In this document: one piece after another, positions 24,216 through 32,824 of the stretch
Numbering within the stretch: the first letter of the stretch is position 1
Layout of the letters: each line of letters begins with the position of its first letter
Origin: JBBQLG01 sp964251665
GTDB lineage: Bacteria > Bacteroidota > Bacteroidia > Cytophagales > Spirosomataceae
Assembly (NCBI GenBank): GCA_964251665.1
Contig: CAXUKO010000015.1
Span: forward strand, 62,001 to 126,000
Direction of reading: 5' to 3'
DNA: 64,000 nt
Program-made: the position numbers and the translations under genes
The notes under the pieces: generated by a model
Database searches by the model: none
What the model saw: the letters and a program-made list of their open reading frames with translations, nothing else
What the model was told of the DNA's origin: nothing

Positions 24216-25898
24216 TCACCACAGGTAGCGGCTGGCGGCATAGGCTTCGGCCTGCGCCGGATTGGGGTGCCGCGAAAGCACCAGCAAACCTGACCTGGCG
24301 CGTTCATCGCCTAACCGTGCCACAGCCGCATCGCCTTTGTAAACACTGAGTTTCATCACCTCCGTCACCCGAATCTGTTGCAGGTCGGCCCGCGAGATTT
24401 CGTGTTTATTCCAGATAATGACCGCATTACGGGCTTCGTCGTACAGGTCAAGCCGCTTATCGGGCTGAATCCGAATCAGCATGGCCCGCAGTCCGTAAAA
24501 ACTACTTTCAATCATATCGTCCAGGAAGTACGTCTCATACAGGCCGTATTGCACGTTGGCAGCACTCACGCGGTCAGTGGTCTTAGATAGCCTACGGCCA
24601 ACCGGAATTAACACTCTTGATTCCCGCAGGGCCAGTTGGCGCAGGCTGAGCGGGAATGTCTGATCGACCGGGAGAACGGTGCAGGTTGCCGGATCGCAGC
24701 GAATACCAAGCGGGCTGATGGGCAGCGTACCATAGGGGGTACCGGCTTTCAGGCTCGTCCAGGCAGCCTGAGCGGGTGTGACGGGGCGAACGCCAAAACT
24801 AATCTGGCGGATGCGCTGCTGACTGTCGCGGAGAACGGTCGGAGCCAGTTCGAACGTAATGTTGCGCTGGCGGGCAATTGCCCGTATCGACCGCAGGTCT
24901 GCTGCATTGGCCGTGGGCACGACAACGAAATAAGTCTGATTGCCCCGTGCTACGGCGAACTGGTTCAGGGGTTTATCAAGCAATACATGCTGTGTGGCAG
25001 GCCAGACGACCAGCAGTAATCCTGTCACCACGCTAAATAGAGTCAGCAGGAGCAACCCGGCGCCCATCGAATGACGGCGGTTCATCATCCGAATCCGATG
25101 GGCCAGTTCCGGGCGGCTAAAGGAATTGGTTAAGCGGATTGGATTTGCTGCCAGACTCACCGTCAGTAAATTGTACTGATAGGTTCGGGCGTCTGTTCCG
25201 GCTTCCAGAACGGCCCGGTCGACCTGATATTCGAGGTTTTCCTGCACCAGTTGCCCATGCCACCACACCAGCGGGTTCATCCATAGTATGATCCTGAGCA
25301 GTTCCGATGCCAGCCGGTCTATGCTGTGCCCCAGTTGGGCGTGGATTCGTTCGTGCCGTAAAATCTGGTCCTGTGCATCGGGTGTGTACAAGGTGGCGTT
25401 CAGAACAACATAGTGAAAAAAAGAAAAGGGTGCCCAGACCGCCCGACTGTCGATCAGGTGAATACCATCCGCCGACTGTCGGGTGCCGCCACGAATCAGC
25501 CGCCGGATGGCCCGCACCTGCCACCCGAAGCGAAAAACCATAACCAGCATACCGAACCCATAAACCCAGACAAATACCGTTTCGACGGCGAACGCGGCCA
25601 CTGTTGTCATCGGAGTTACCCGTTGGGCTGAAGAGGCAGGAAGAACTTCACTATGAGAAACCCTGTGTGTTAAGTGAAGCGGCAGCAGTGCTTCCGTCCG
25701 CTGGATGACCCCGGTAACGTATTCTGGCTGGAAATCCGGTAGATCAGCCAGCGGAAGCCAGGCAGACCCGGCTACCATAAGCCAGAGCAGCCCGCGCTTC
25801 AGGGCAAACCAACCTGTGCGCCGGAGCAATAGCGCGTAGCTCAGGATCAGGCCGCTCAGGACCAGATTGACGGTCAGCAGGTAAGCAGGAAAGGTCAT
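24216..25898 (-). CDS. M56 family metallopeptidase, BlaR1-like sensor
   Basis: The protein has 560 residues. The N-terminal half has several membrane segments and the zinc motif HERIH (within LRHERIHAQLGHSIDRLASEL), with IILWMNPLVWW in the next helix. This is the BlaR1/MecR1-type gluzincin. It follows the BlaI-type regulator by one base, as in beta-lactam sensing pairs. The C-terminal part is periplasmic and does not look like the penicillin-binding sensor domain, so the signal is unknown. Confidence 0.9.
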   Translation of the reverse strand: MTFPAYLLTVNLVLSGLILSYALLLRRTGWFALKRGLLWLMVAGSAWLPLADLPDFQPEYVTGVIQRTEALLPLHLTHRVSHSEVLPASSAQRVTPMTTVAAFAVETVFVWVYGFGMLVMVFRFGWQVRAIRRLIRGGTRQSADGIHLIDSRAVWAPFSFFHYVVLNATLYTPDAQDQILRHERIHAQLGHSIDRLASELLRIILWMNPLVWWHGQLVQENLEYQVDRAVLEAGTDARTYQYNLLTVSLAANPIRLTNSFSRPELAHRIRMMNRRHSMGAGLLLLTLFSVVTGLLLVVWPATQHVLLDKPLNQFAVARGNQTYFVVVPTANAADLRSIRAIARQRNITFELAPTVLRDSQQRIRQISFGVRPVTPAQAAWTSLKAGTPYGTLPISPLGIRCDPATCTVLPVDQTFPLSLRQLALRESRVLIPVGRRLSKTTDRVSAANVQYGLYETYFLDDMIESSFYGLRAMLIRIQPDKRLDLYDEARNAVIIWNKHEISRADLQQIRVTEVMKLSVYKGDAAVARLGDERARSGLLVLSRHPNPAQAEAYAASRYLW

Positions 25899-25899
25899 A

Positions 25900-26262
25900 T
25901 CAACTGCCTTTTTCGATGAGCCGGATGATCTCCTTTAGGTCGTCTACCGAAATCTTCTCGTTTTTAGCGAAATAACTCACTAAGCTTTTGTACGAGTTAT
26001 CAAAGTAACGGGCCACCACGTTAGGGAGCACAAACTGGTTCTGGTAGGCCTCCTGACTCACCAGCGGGTAATATTCGTGGGTATTGCCATAAGATTGATG
26101 CCCCACGTACCCTTTCTCTTCGAGGTTGCGGACAATGGTCGAGACGGTGTTGTAATGCAGGGGTGGATCAGTGAAAAACGGCAGCAGATCCTTTACGTAG
26201 GCCCGGCCCTGCTTCCAGAGTGCCTGCATGATCTCTTCTTCTTTGGCGGTCAGTTTTTCCAT
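25900..26262 (-). CDS. BlaI/MecI/CopY family transcriptional repressor
   Basis: The protein has 120 residues from the Met at 26262. The start MEKLTAKEEEIMQALWKQG and the winged helix (PLHYNTVSTIVRNLEEKGYVGH) match BlaI-type repressors, as does the C-terminal dimer region. The longer frame would need a TTG start. The repressor would be cleaved by the M56 partner to relieve repression. The palindrome at 26314 is its likely operator. Confidence 0.9.
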   Translation of the reverse strand: MEKLTAKEEEIMQALWKQGRAYVKDLLPFFTDPPLHYNTVSTIVRNLEEKGYVGHQSYGNTHEYYPLVSQEAYQNQFVLPNVVARYFDNSYKSLVSYFAKNEKISVDDLKEIIRLIEKGS

Positions 26263-26313
26263 CGGCTGTCTGTACAAAATGATTGGCCAAATGTAAAACT
26301 ATAAATCTCGTTT

Positions 26314-26335
26314 ACAAACTATTTTTATAGTTTGT
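26314..26335. promoter_or_regulatory. Probable BlaI-type operator
   Basis: ACAAACTAT (26314-26322) and ATAGTTTGT (26327-26335) are exact complements around TTTT. BlaI and MecI bind palindromes built on TACA...TGTA; here TACAAACTAT begins at 26313. A single half-site AAACTATAAA lies at 26297-26306. Both are 35-75 bases upstream of the repressor start. Confidence 0.65.
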
Positions 26336-26506
26336 TCGTCAGCGGTAACCCGCCCATTCGGGAATCTGTACGCCAATCGGGTGGTAACAAAAGCAGACCT
26401 GAACTTGAAGAAAGACGCCTGAATTAATAAAAGTTTACTCAATTACAGAATCGGGTATAAAATTTGATATAAGACTACTTATTATTACCTAATAAAGAAA
26501 AAAGTA

Positions 26507-29500
26507 ATGATAAAGTCGTTATCCGGTCGAATTTATGTGGGCGCTGCCCTGGCATTTTTGACCGTCCCTGTGGTCGTACTGCTGTATCTGGACGCTTTCC
26601 GGCGCCATGATTCGCTGTTCAGGCAGGTGACCAAGACCGGCGAAATTGCGGAGCATGTAGCCAGTGTACAGCAACAGCTGACCGATTGGACTGATCTGCG
26701 CCGGGCCGAAACCACGACGGTTGTAGGTACTAAATCCCCGCCATCCAGCCTGCTGGCTCCCGCTGTGCTGATAACCCTCCGGGAGATGAAAACCTTAATG
26801 GTTTTTGATACCGCCCAACTACATCAGCTTGCTACCATCGACCAGCTTACTGCGACACTCATGGCCGGCGATATGAGTCAGCTGCCCGATATTCGACGGC
26901 GGCTGGCGCAGATAAAGGAAGGAGCCATTCATGAATTACTGGTACGTCGGCAGACTGAAGGCGAAACCGACTATTGGCAGAAAAATGCTATGTGGGGGAC
27001 ATTTTTCGTGGCTGTTTCCAGCATCGGTATTTTAATCATGGTGATTTTCGATGAGTTCCGAAAGCGCCGTCGGGCCGAGCGCGAACTGAAAGGGAACCTG
27101 GCTACGCTCCAGAACTATAATCAGGAAAGCAACGAGCGCAACTGGCAGCTAACGGGGCTGTCGACCATCAGCCTGAGTCTACAGGGCAAAGATCAGTCCG
27201 ACGAAATGGCGCAGAGTCTTGTCACGGCCCTGATCACCTACTTAGAGATTCCTGCGGGTGCTTTGTACCTGTATCAGCCCGCCGGTCGGTACTTAGACCG
27301 GGTGGCATCGGTTTCCCTGCCTGCCGATGCGCCAACCTCTTATGAACTGAATGATGGGCTGGTGGGCGAGGCTGCCATGGGGCGTAATATGATGATTATC
27401 AACCACGTGCCCGAAGAGTACTGGCGACTGCAGTCTGGTGTTGGTGCCACCCGGCCGGGACAGGTGGTGCTCATTCCGTTATGGCACCGTAAGGAGCGGA
27501 TCGGGGTGCTGGAACTGGCGTCGTTTCGGGTGCTGGAGCCACCGGCCCTGTCCTTGCTGCAACGCCTGACGGAGCCAATAGCCGTGGCTATTCACTCGGC
27601 GCAGACCAACGAGCGCGTACGGATACTGCTCGATCAGGTGCAGCAGCAGAACGAAATGGTGGCTGCTCAGAAAAAGGAACTCCTGAAATCAAACGAAGCC
27701 CTGATGCGGCAGGCCGACAGCCTACAGGCTTCGGAAGAAGAGCTGAAAGTGCAGGAAGAAGAACTGCGCCAGATGAACGCCGAACTGATGGAGAAGAACG
27801 AAACCATCAATGTGGCCCGTCAGGTGCTGGCCATTAAAGCCGAGGAACTGGAAGCCACAAGCCAGTATAAATCGTCGTTTCTGGCCAATATGTCGCACGA
27901 ACTGCGGACACCGCTGAACAGTGTGCTGATTCTGGCCAAGCTGCTGGCCGATAATAAAACGACGAACCTGACGACCAAGCAGGTCGAGTACGCCAACATC
28001 ATCCACAAGTCCGGCCACGACCTGCTTACGCTGATCAATGATATTCTGGACCTGTCCAAAATTGAAGCGGGCCATATCGACCTCCAGCTGGAGCCGGTAT
28101 CGGTCAACAGCATCCTGCGCGATGTGACCCAGCTGTTTGCCGTGGTGGCCGAGGAAAAGAACGTGACATTCGTGACGAACCGGGCCGAACCGGTGCCCGC
28201 GAGTATTACGACCGATAAACAGCGGCTGGGGCAGATCATCAAAAATCTCCTCTCGAATGCGTTCAAATTCACCCCGCGTCAGGGCAGTGTCACCCTGACG
28301 ATTTCCTGCACGGATGACGTCACCTCGCTGACCCGCGAATCGCTGCGGGAGCAGAGCGACGTGCTGGCCATTGCCGTTACCGATACCGGCGTCGGTATAC
28401 CGGAGGACAAACAACAACTCATCTTCGAGGCCTTCCAGCAGGCCGATGGCTCCACCAGTCGGCAGTATGGCGGTACCGGGCTGGGCCTGTCCATCAGCCG
28501 CGAACTGATTAAGCGGCTGGGGGGCGAAATACGGGTGGAGAGCCAGGAAGGGCAGGGGAGTACCTTCACCATCTACCTGCCGCTCTCGACACCGGCCACG
28601 TCGGCGGGCGAACCGGCTGCCAGGCCTGCCAAACCCCAGGCGCAGCGCCCGAAGCCGGTAAAAAAGCAGCCCGTTGCCACCCTGCCGGTTCTGCAAACAG
28701 CCGTTGAAGACGACCGGAACGACCTCCAGAAGGGCGATCAGGTTATGCTGATTGTGGAAGACGACGCCCAGTTCGCCAGCATCGTTCGCGATGTGGCCCG
28801 TGCCAAAGGCTATAAAACCTTGGTGGCCTTACAGGGCGATGAGGGCCTGCACTATGCCCGTCAGCACAAACCATCGGCCATCATTCTGGACCTGCAACTG
28901 CCGGTGCTGGATGGCATCAGCCTGTTGCAGCGGCTGAAAGACGACCCCGCTTTGCTGCATATACCCGTGCATATTCTGTCAGCGGGTGATGAACCACGTC
29001 TGGCCGTTGCCGGGGCAATGGCGTACCTGAAAAAGCCCGTCGAACAGAAAGACCTCGAAGATGCCTTTACCCGAATCAGTACGCTGCTGGCCGAACGGGT
29101 GAAAAATGTACTGGTGCTCTCGGGCGATCACCTGACGGATAATTCGCTGACGCAACTCATCGCCGACCGGCATTTCGACATCACCTGCGACTACGCGACG
29201 CTGACCGACGAAGCCCTGCACAAAGTTCGGGAGCGGGCGTACGACTGCGTTATTGCCGATATCGGTACCGATGTAACAAAAGGAGTAGCGCAGCTCCAGC
29301 AACTCCAGGCCATCAGCCAGTCCGACCAGCTGCCGGTGATCATTTACCTCGACAACGACCTCTCGACGCTCGATGAACTCCAGCTTCGGAAAGTGTCGGA
29401 CACCATTATCCGCAATTCCGGGCACGCCAAAGACCGGCTGATGGACGAGCTGGACCTGTTTCTGTATAAGGTGCAGACCGGGACGGATGCACCCGTCCGG

Positions 29501-29917
29501 TCGTTTACCCCGAACAGTTACGATGGGTCAACGCCCGCCAACTGGCAGGATAAAACCGTGCTGCTGGTCGATGATGACATGCGGAATGTCTTCTCGCTCA
29601 GTACCCTGCTCGAAGAACACCAGCTGACCGTCATCACCGCCAGTGACGGTATGGAAGCCATTGATGCCGTTAATCAGCATCCGCAGGTAAGTGTGGTGCT
29701 CATGGACATGATGATGCCCGTGATGGATGGTTACGAAGCGACCCGGCGCATCCGGGCCGACCCGCGTTTTGCCAAACTGCCCATCATCGCCCTGACGGCC
29801 AAAGCCATGGCGGGCGACCGCGCCCAGTGCATACAGGCCGGAGCCTCCGACTACATCACCAAACCAGTTGATACGCAGCAGTTACTTTCCGTTATGCGCG
29901 TTTGGATGCAACCTTAA
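26507..29917 (+). CDS. Membrane hybrid histidine kinase with GAF and three receiver domains
   Basis: The protein has 1136 residues. Two membrane segments (about 8-30 and 164-182) enclose a helical sensor. Then come a GAF-like domain (215-375), a coiled coil (375-455), HisKA with H464 (MSHELRTPLNSV), HATPase (NLLSNAFKFTP, DTGVGIPED, GTGLGLSIS), and three receiver domains. The first has D795 (ILDLQLP), the second is degenerate (VLSGDHLTDN lacks the acidic pair), and the third has D1067 (LMDMMMPVMDGYEATRR). It starts a four-gene signalling operon whose genes overlap. Confidence 0.92.
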   Translation: MIKSLSGRIYVGAALAFLTVPVVVLLYLDAFRRHDSLFRQVTKTGEIAEHVASVQQQLTDWTDLRRAETTTVVGTKSPPSSLLAPAVLITLREMKTLMVFDTAQLHQLATIDQLTATLMAGDMSQLPDIRRRLAQIKEGAIHELLVRRQTEGETDYWQKNAMWGTFFVAVSSIGILIMVIFDEFRKRRRAERELKGNLATLQNYNQESNERNWQLTGLSTISLSLQGKDQSDEMAQSLVTALITYLEIPAGALYLYQPAGRYLDRVASVSLPADAPTSYELNDGLVGEAAMGRNMMIINHVPEEYWRLQSGVGATRPGQVVLIPLWHRKERIGVLELASFRVLEPPALSLLQRLTEPIAVAIHSAQTNERVRILLDQVQQQNEMVAAQKKELLKSNEALMRQADSLQASEEELKVQEEELRQMNAELMEKNETINVARQVLAIKAEELEATSQYKSSFLANMSHELRTPLNSVLILAKLLADNKTTNLTTKQVEYANIIHKSGHDLLTLINDILDLSKIEAGHIDLQLEPVSVNSILRDVTQLFAVVAEEKNVTFVTNRAEPVPASITTDKQRLGQIIKNLLSNAFKFTPRQGSVTLTISCTDDVTSLTRESLREQSDVLAIAVTDTGVGIPEDKQQLIFEAFQQADGSTSRQYGGTGLGLSISRELIKRLGGEIRVESQEGQGSTFTIYLPLSTPATSAGEPAARPAKPQAQRPKPVKKQPVATLPVLQTAVEDDRNDLQKGDQVMLIVEDDAQFASIVRDVARAKGYKTLVALQGDEGLHYARQHKPSAIILDLQLPVLDGISLLQRLKDDPALLHIPVHILSAGDEPRLAVAGAMAYLKKPVEQKDLEDAFTRISTLLAERVKNVLVLSGDHLTDNSLTQLIADRHFDITCDYATLTDEALHKVRERAYDCVIADIGTDVTKGVAQLQQLQAISQSDQLPVIIYLDNDLSTLDELQLRKVSDTIIRNSGHAKDRLMDELDLFLYKVQTGTDAPVRSFTPNSYDGSTPANWQDKTVLLVDDDMRNVFSLSTLLEEHQLTVITASDGMEAIDAVNQHPQVSVVLMDMMMPVMDGYEATRRIRADPRFAKLPIIALTAKAMAGDRAQCIQAGASDYITKPVDTQQLLSVMRVWMQP

Positions 29918-30747
29918 TGATGAAGATTGAGCAAGAGCTGAGCCACAGCGATCTGACGGATATTACAACACTGATCCGGCTTCGGTACGGGTATGATTTT
30001 ACGAATTACGCCCGGGCCTCGTTCCGGCGCCGGGTCATTCGCTGCATGGGACTGGCCGGGGTTGCCACGAGTCAGGACCTGCTGTTTAAACTGGCCAATG
30101 ATCCCGCGTTTTTTACCTGGTTCATGCAATCCATCACGGTTAACGTGACGGAGATGTTCCGGGACCCGCCCTTTTATGCGGCCCTGCGCGAGAAAATACT
30201 GCCTAAACTGGCGTCGTATCCGGTGATCAAGATCTGGCATGCGGGCTGTTCAACGGGTGAAGAGGTGTATTCGATGGCTATTCTGCTGCAGGAGGCTGGC
30301 CTGCTGGAACGGTGCCGCATTTACGCCACCGACCTGAATCCCGCCAATCTGGAAAAGGCGCGGCAGGGAATTTTGCCGCTGGCACCCATGCGCGACTATA
30401 CCATGAACTACCGGCAGGCGGGGGGTACCCACGAGTTTTCGGCCTACTACACGGCCCGTTATGACCACGTTATTATCCACAAGCACATCCGGGATTCGGT
30501 CCTGTTTGCGCAGCATAATTTAGTGACCGACCAGGTGTTCAACGAGTTTCAACTGGTCTGTTGCCGCAACGTACTGATTTACTTTAATAAAGAATTGCAG
30601 AGTCATGTGATCCGGCTCTTTCACAATAGTTTGGCTCCGCTGGGGTATCTGGCCATTGGCCTCAAGGAATCGCTGTTGTTTACCGACCTGCAGGCGCAGT
30701 TTGAGGTAGTAAGCCCATCCGCCAATATTTACCGCCGTACCCGATGA
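29917..30747 (+). CDS. cheR: CheR family protein methyltransferase
   Basis: The protein has 276 residues from the ATG at 29917, which overlaps the kinase stop (TAATG). The CheR N-terminal helices are Arg-rich (FRRRVIRCMG). SAM motif I is WHAGCSTGEEVYSMA. NVLIYFNKELQ near the end is the family motif. CheR methylates glutamate residues of chemoreceptors. No chemoreceptor, CheA or CheW gene is in this window, so here it probably modifies another sensor. Confidence 0.93.
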   Translation: MMKIEQELSHSDLTDITTLIRLRYGYDFTNYARASFRRRVIRCMGLAGVATSQDLLFKLANDPAFFTWFMQSITVNVTEMFRDPPFYAALREKILPKLASYPVIKIWHAGCSTGEEVYSMAILLQEAGLLERCRIYATDLNPANLEKARQGILPLAPMRDYTMNYRQAGGTHEFSAYYTARYDHVIIHKHIRDSVLFAQHNLVTDQVFNEFQLVCCRNVLIYFNKELQSHVIRLFHNSLAPLGYLAIGLKESLLFTDLQAQFEVVSPSANIYRRTR

Positions 30748-31334
30748 GCCCTTTGTTTACGCCCGAAATTATTGTGATTGGCGGTTCGGCGGGCAGCGTC
30801 CGGGTGCTGATCGACCTGCTGGAAATGTTGCCCGCTACGCTGCCCGTTGCGCTGATCATTGTGCTGCACCGGCCTAAAAACGTCCTCAGCGAGTTAGACA
30901 CGGTACTGAGCCGGCCCGACCGGTTGGTGCGCGAGCCGGTCGACAAAGAGCCCGTCCGGCCCGGCAACATCTACCTGGCTCCGCAGAATTATCACCTGCT
31001 GATCGACGAGGGTTTATTCGGGTTGGATTCGTCGGAACCGGTCAATTACAGTCGCCCGGCCATCGACGTTACGTTCGAGAGTGTAGCCGATGCCTTCGGC
31101 GGCCGGGTTATGGGCATTCTGCTGAGCGGGTCTAACCAGGATGGCACGCTGGGCCTGACCCGGATCATAAACCGGGGTGGCATCGGTATTGTGCAATGCC
31201 CTGCCTCCGCCGAATTTACCGAAATGCCCCGGTCGGCGCTGGCGGCCAATCCCGCTGCCCTGCGGTTAAGTCCTTTACAAATTACTCACCACCTGATCTC
31301 CACGTTTACGGCTATTCATCGCCTATGCAACTGA
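30744..31334 (+). CDS. cheB: CheB-type protein-glutamate methylesterase without receiver domain
   Basis: The protein has 196 residues and only the catalytic domain. The catalytic triad is visible: S15 in IGGSAGS, H42 in VLHRPK, and the Asp in GSNQDGTLG near residue 130. It overlaps cheR by four bases (ATGA). It would remove methyl groups that CheR adds. Absence of a receiver domain means it is not controlled by direct phosphorylation. Confidence 0.93.
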   Translation: MSPLFTPEIIVIGGSAGSVRVLIDLLEMLPATLPVALIIVLHRPKNVLSELDTVLSRPDRLVREPVDKEPVRPGNIYLAPQNYHLLIDEGLFGLDSSEPVNYSRPAIDVTFESVADAFGGRVMGILLSGSNQDGTLGLTRIINRGGIGIVQCPASAEFTEMPRSALAANPAALRLSPLQITHHLISTFTAIHRLCN

Positions 31335-32440
31335 CGACTACGCCACCTGCCACCCCCTTTACCATTCTGCTGGTCGATGATCGGGAAGAAAACCTGATTG
31401 CGCTGGAAGAACTGCTGGATAATGGGCAACGAATGTTTATAAAAGCCATGTCGGGCAACGAAGCCCTCAAATGTGTTCTGAAACACGACGGTATTGGCCT
31501 GATCATGCTGGACGTGCAGATGCCCCATATGGACGGCTTTGAGGTAGCAACGCTGTTAAAAGCCAACCCCAAAACCCGTGATATTTCCATCATTTTCGTA
31601 ACGGCCATCAATAAAGATGAGCAGTACGTCATGAAAGGCTTCGGGCAGGGTGCAGTTGACTACCTTGCCAAGCCCCTGGACAGCAACGTGACGCGGGCTA
31701 AAGTGAAGGTCTTTGAACAATTGTACACCTATCAGCAGGCGTTAAAGCACTCGGCCGCCGAAGTGGCCAAGATCAATAAGCAGCTCGAGCGCTTTGTTTA
31801 CATGGTGGCCCACGACCTGAAATCACCGCTGGCCGGCCTGATTTCGTTGCTCTCGCTGGTCGAATACGCCAACGAAGACCGGCCGCTGCCCCAGCCCGAA
31901 CTGGCCGAATACCTTGGCGACATGAAAACCGCCGGGATGCACATGACAACCATGATCAGTTCGGTGCTGGAATATTCCCGTCAGAGTCTCGATCAGCAAG
32001 CCTGCGAATCGGTAAACGTATCGGACTTGCTGCAGCAAACGGCGCGACTACTGTTTCCGCCCCGCCACATTCACATTCAGGTTGTTGAACCCATGCCGGT
32101 GCTCTATACCCGCAAACTTAAACTCCAGCAGGTGTTTCAGAACCTGCTGAGCAATGCCATTAAATACAGCGACAAGGCGCAGGGCGAGATTGAGGTAAGT
32201 TGCCGCGAAACCGGTGACTTCGTTCAGTTTGCCGTGCAGGACAACGGCCCCGGCATGACCGACGAGCAGCAGGCGCAGCTCTTTCGCCTGTTTAAGGCCA
32301 ATGGGCAGTCGACGCACGAGAGCAGCACCGGCGTCGGCCTGAACATCGTAAAAGTGCTGGTTGAAGAACAGGGCGGCAGCGTGCAGGTCAAAACGGCCGT
32401 TGGTCAGGGCAGCACTGTCCTGTTCGACTGGCGGAAGTGA
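31325..32440 (+). CDS. Response-regulator/histidine-kinase hybrid
   Basis: The protein has 371 residues from the ATG at 31325, ten bases inside the cheB end. An N-terminal receiver domain (ILLVDDREEN and IMLDVQMPHMDGF) is followed by a linker helix, HisKA (FVYMVAHDLKSPLAG) and HATPase (NLLSNAIKYSD, DNGPGMTDEQ, STGVGLNIVK). It is soluble. The receiver-then-kinase order suggests that phosphate from the first kinase switches this second kinase. It completes the operon. Confidence 0.92.
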   Translation: MQLTTTPPATPFTILLVDDREENLIALEELLDNGQRMFIKAMSGNEALKCVLKHDGIGLIMLDVQMPHMDGFEVATLLKANPKTRDISIIFVTAINKDEQYVMKGFGQGAVDYLAKPLDSNVTRAKVKVFEQLYTYQQALKHSAAEVAKINKQLERFVYMVAHDLKSPLAGLISLLSLVEYANEDRPLPQPELAEYLGDMKTAGMHMTTMISSVLEYSRQSLDQQACESVNVSDLLQQTARLLFPPRHIHIQVVEPMPVLYTRKLKLQQVFQNLLSNAIKYSDKAQGEIEVSCRETGDFVQFAVQDNGPGMTDEQQAQLFRLFKANGQSTHESSTGVGLNIVKVLVEEQGGSVQVKTAVGQGSTVLFDWRK

Positions 32441-32605
32441 ACAGGGCTCTCGCCATCAGATAGCCGGTCTGCTGGTAACGCTTTGTCATGAGCCGTTGTA
32501 TCGATTCAATTAGTGATGATTCAGGCTTGTTGATTCCGTAATGCTGTGGGCTAAACGGAGCGTAACACGCAATTGCATATATTTATCTCAAAATCAGCTA
32601 ACCTT

Positions 32606-32788
32606 ATGGAAACGCCAGCTAAACCAATGACGCCCCGCGAAAAGGTGCGTCGTTTAGTCGAAGTAAAGGAACAGGCCCAGCGGGAAGCCCGCGAGCGTTA
32701 CCAGACCGATCCCGAATACCGGGCTATTTTCGAGAAGCTAAGAAAAGAAAATGCCGAACGACGCGCCAAAGCTCAGTCTGTTCATTGA
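32606..32788 (+). CDS. Small charged helical protein, family A
   Basis: The 60-residue protein is almost entirely charged helix. Its end reads DPEYRAIFEKLRKENAERR, which resembles NPQIRAAIDELKKRNAKQ in the protein at 48716. Both have an identical 14-base leader with one change (TTTATCNCAAAATC) 10-11 bases before the ATG. No known family is recognised. The start at 32606 is chosen because the leader match places it there. Confidence 0.6.
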   Translation: METPAKPMTPREKVRRLVEVKEQAQREARERYQTDPEYRAIFEKLRKENAERRAKAQSVH

Positions 32789-32824
32789 CCTCTTCAGGGA
32801 CTTGGACGCAGGTGTCAAATAAGC

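Noticed and set aside
27722..28696. 324-residue minus-strand frame opposite the hybrid kinase
   Set aside because: It is antisense to the HisKA and HATPase motifs and has low-complexity Gln/Gly/Phe-rich composition.
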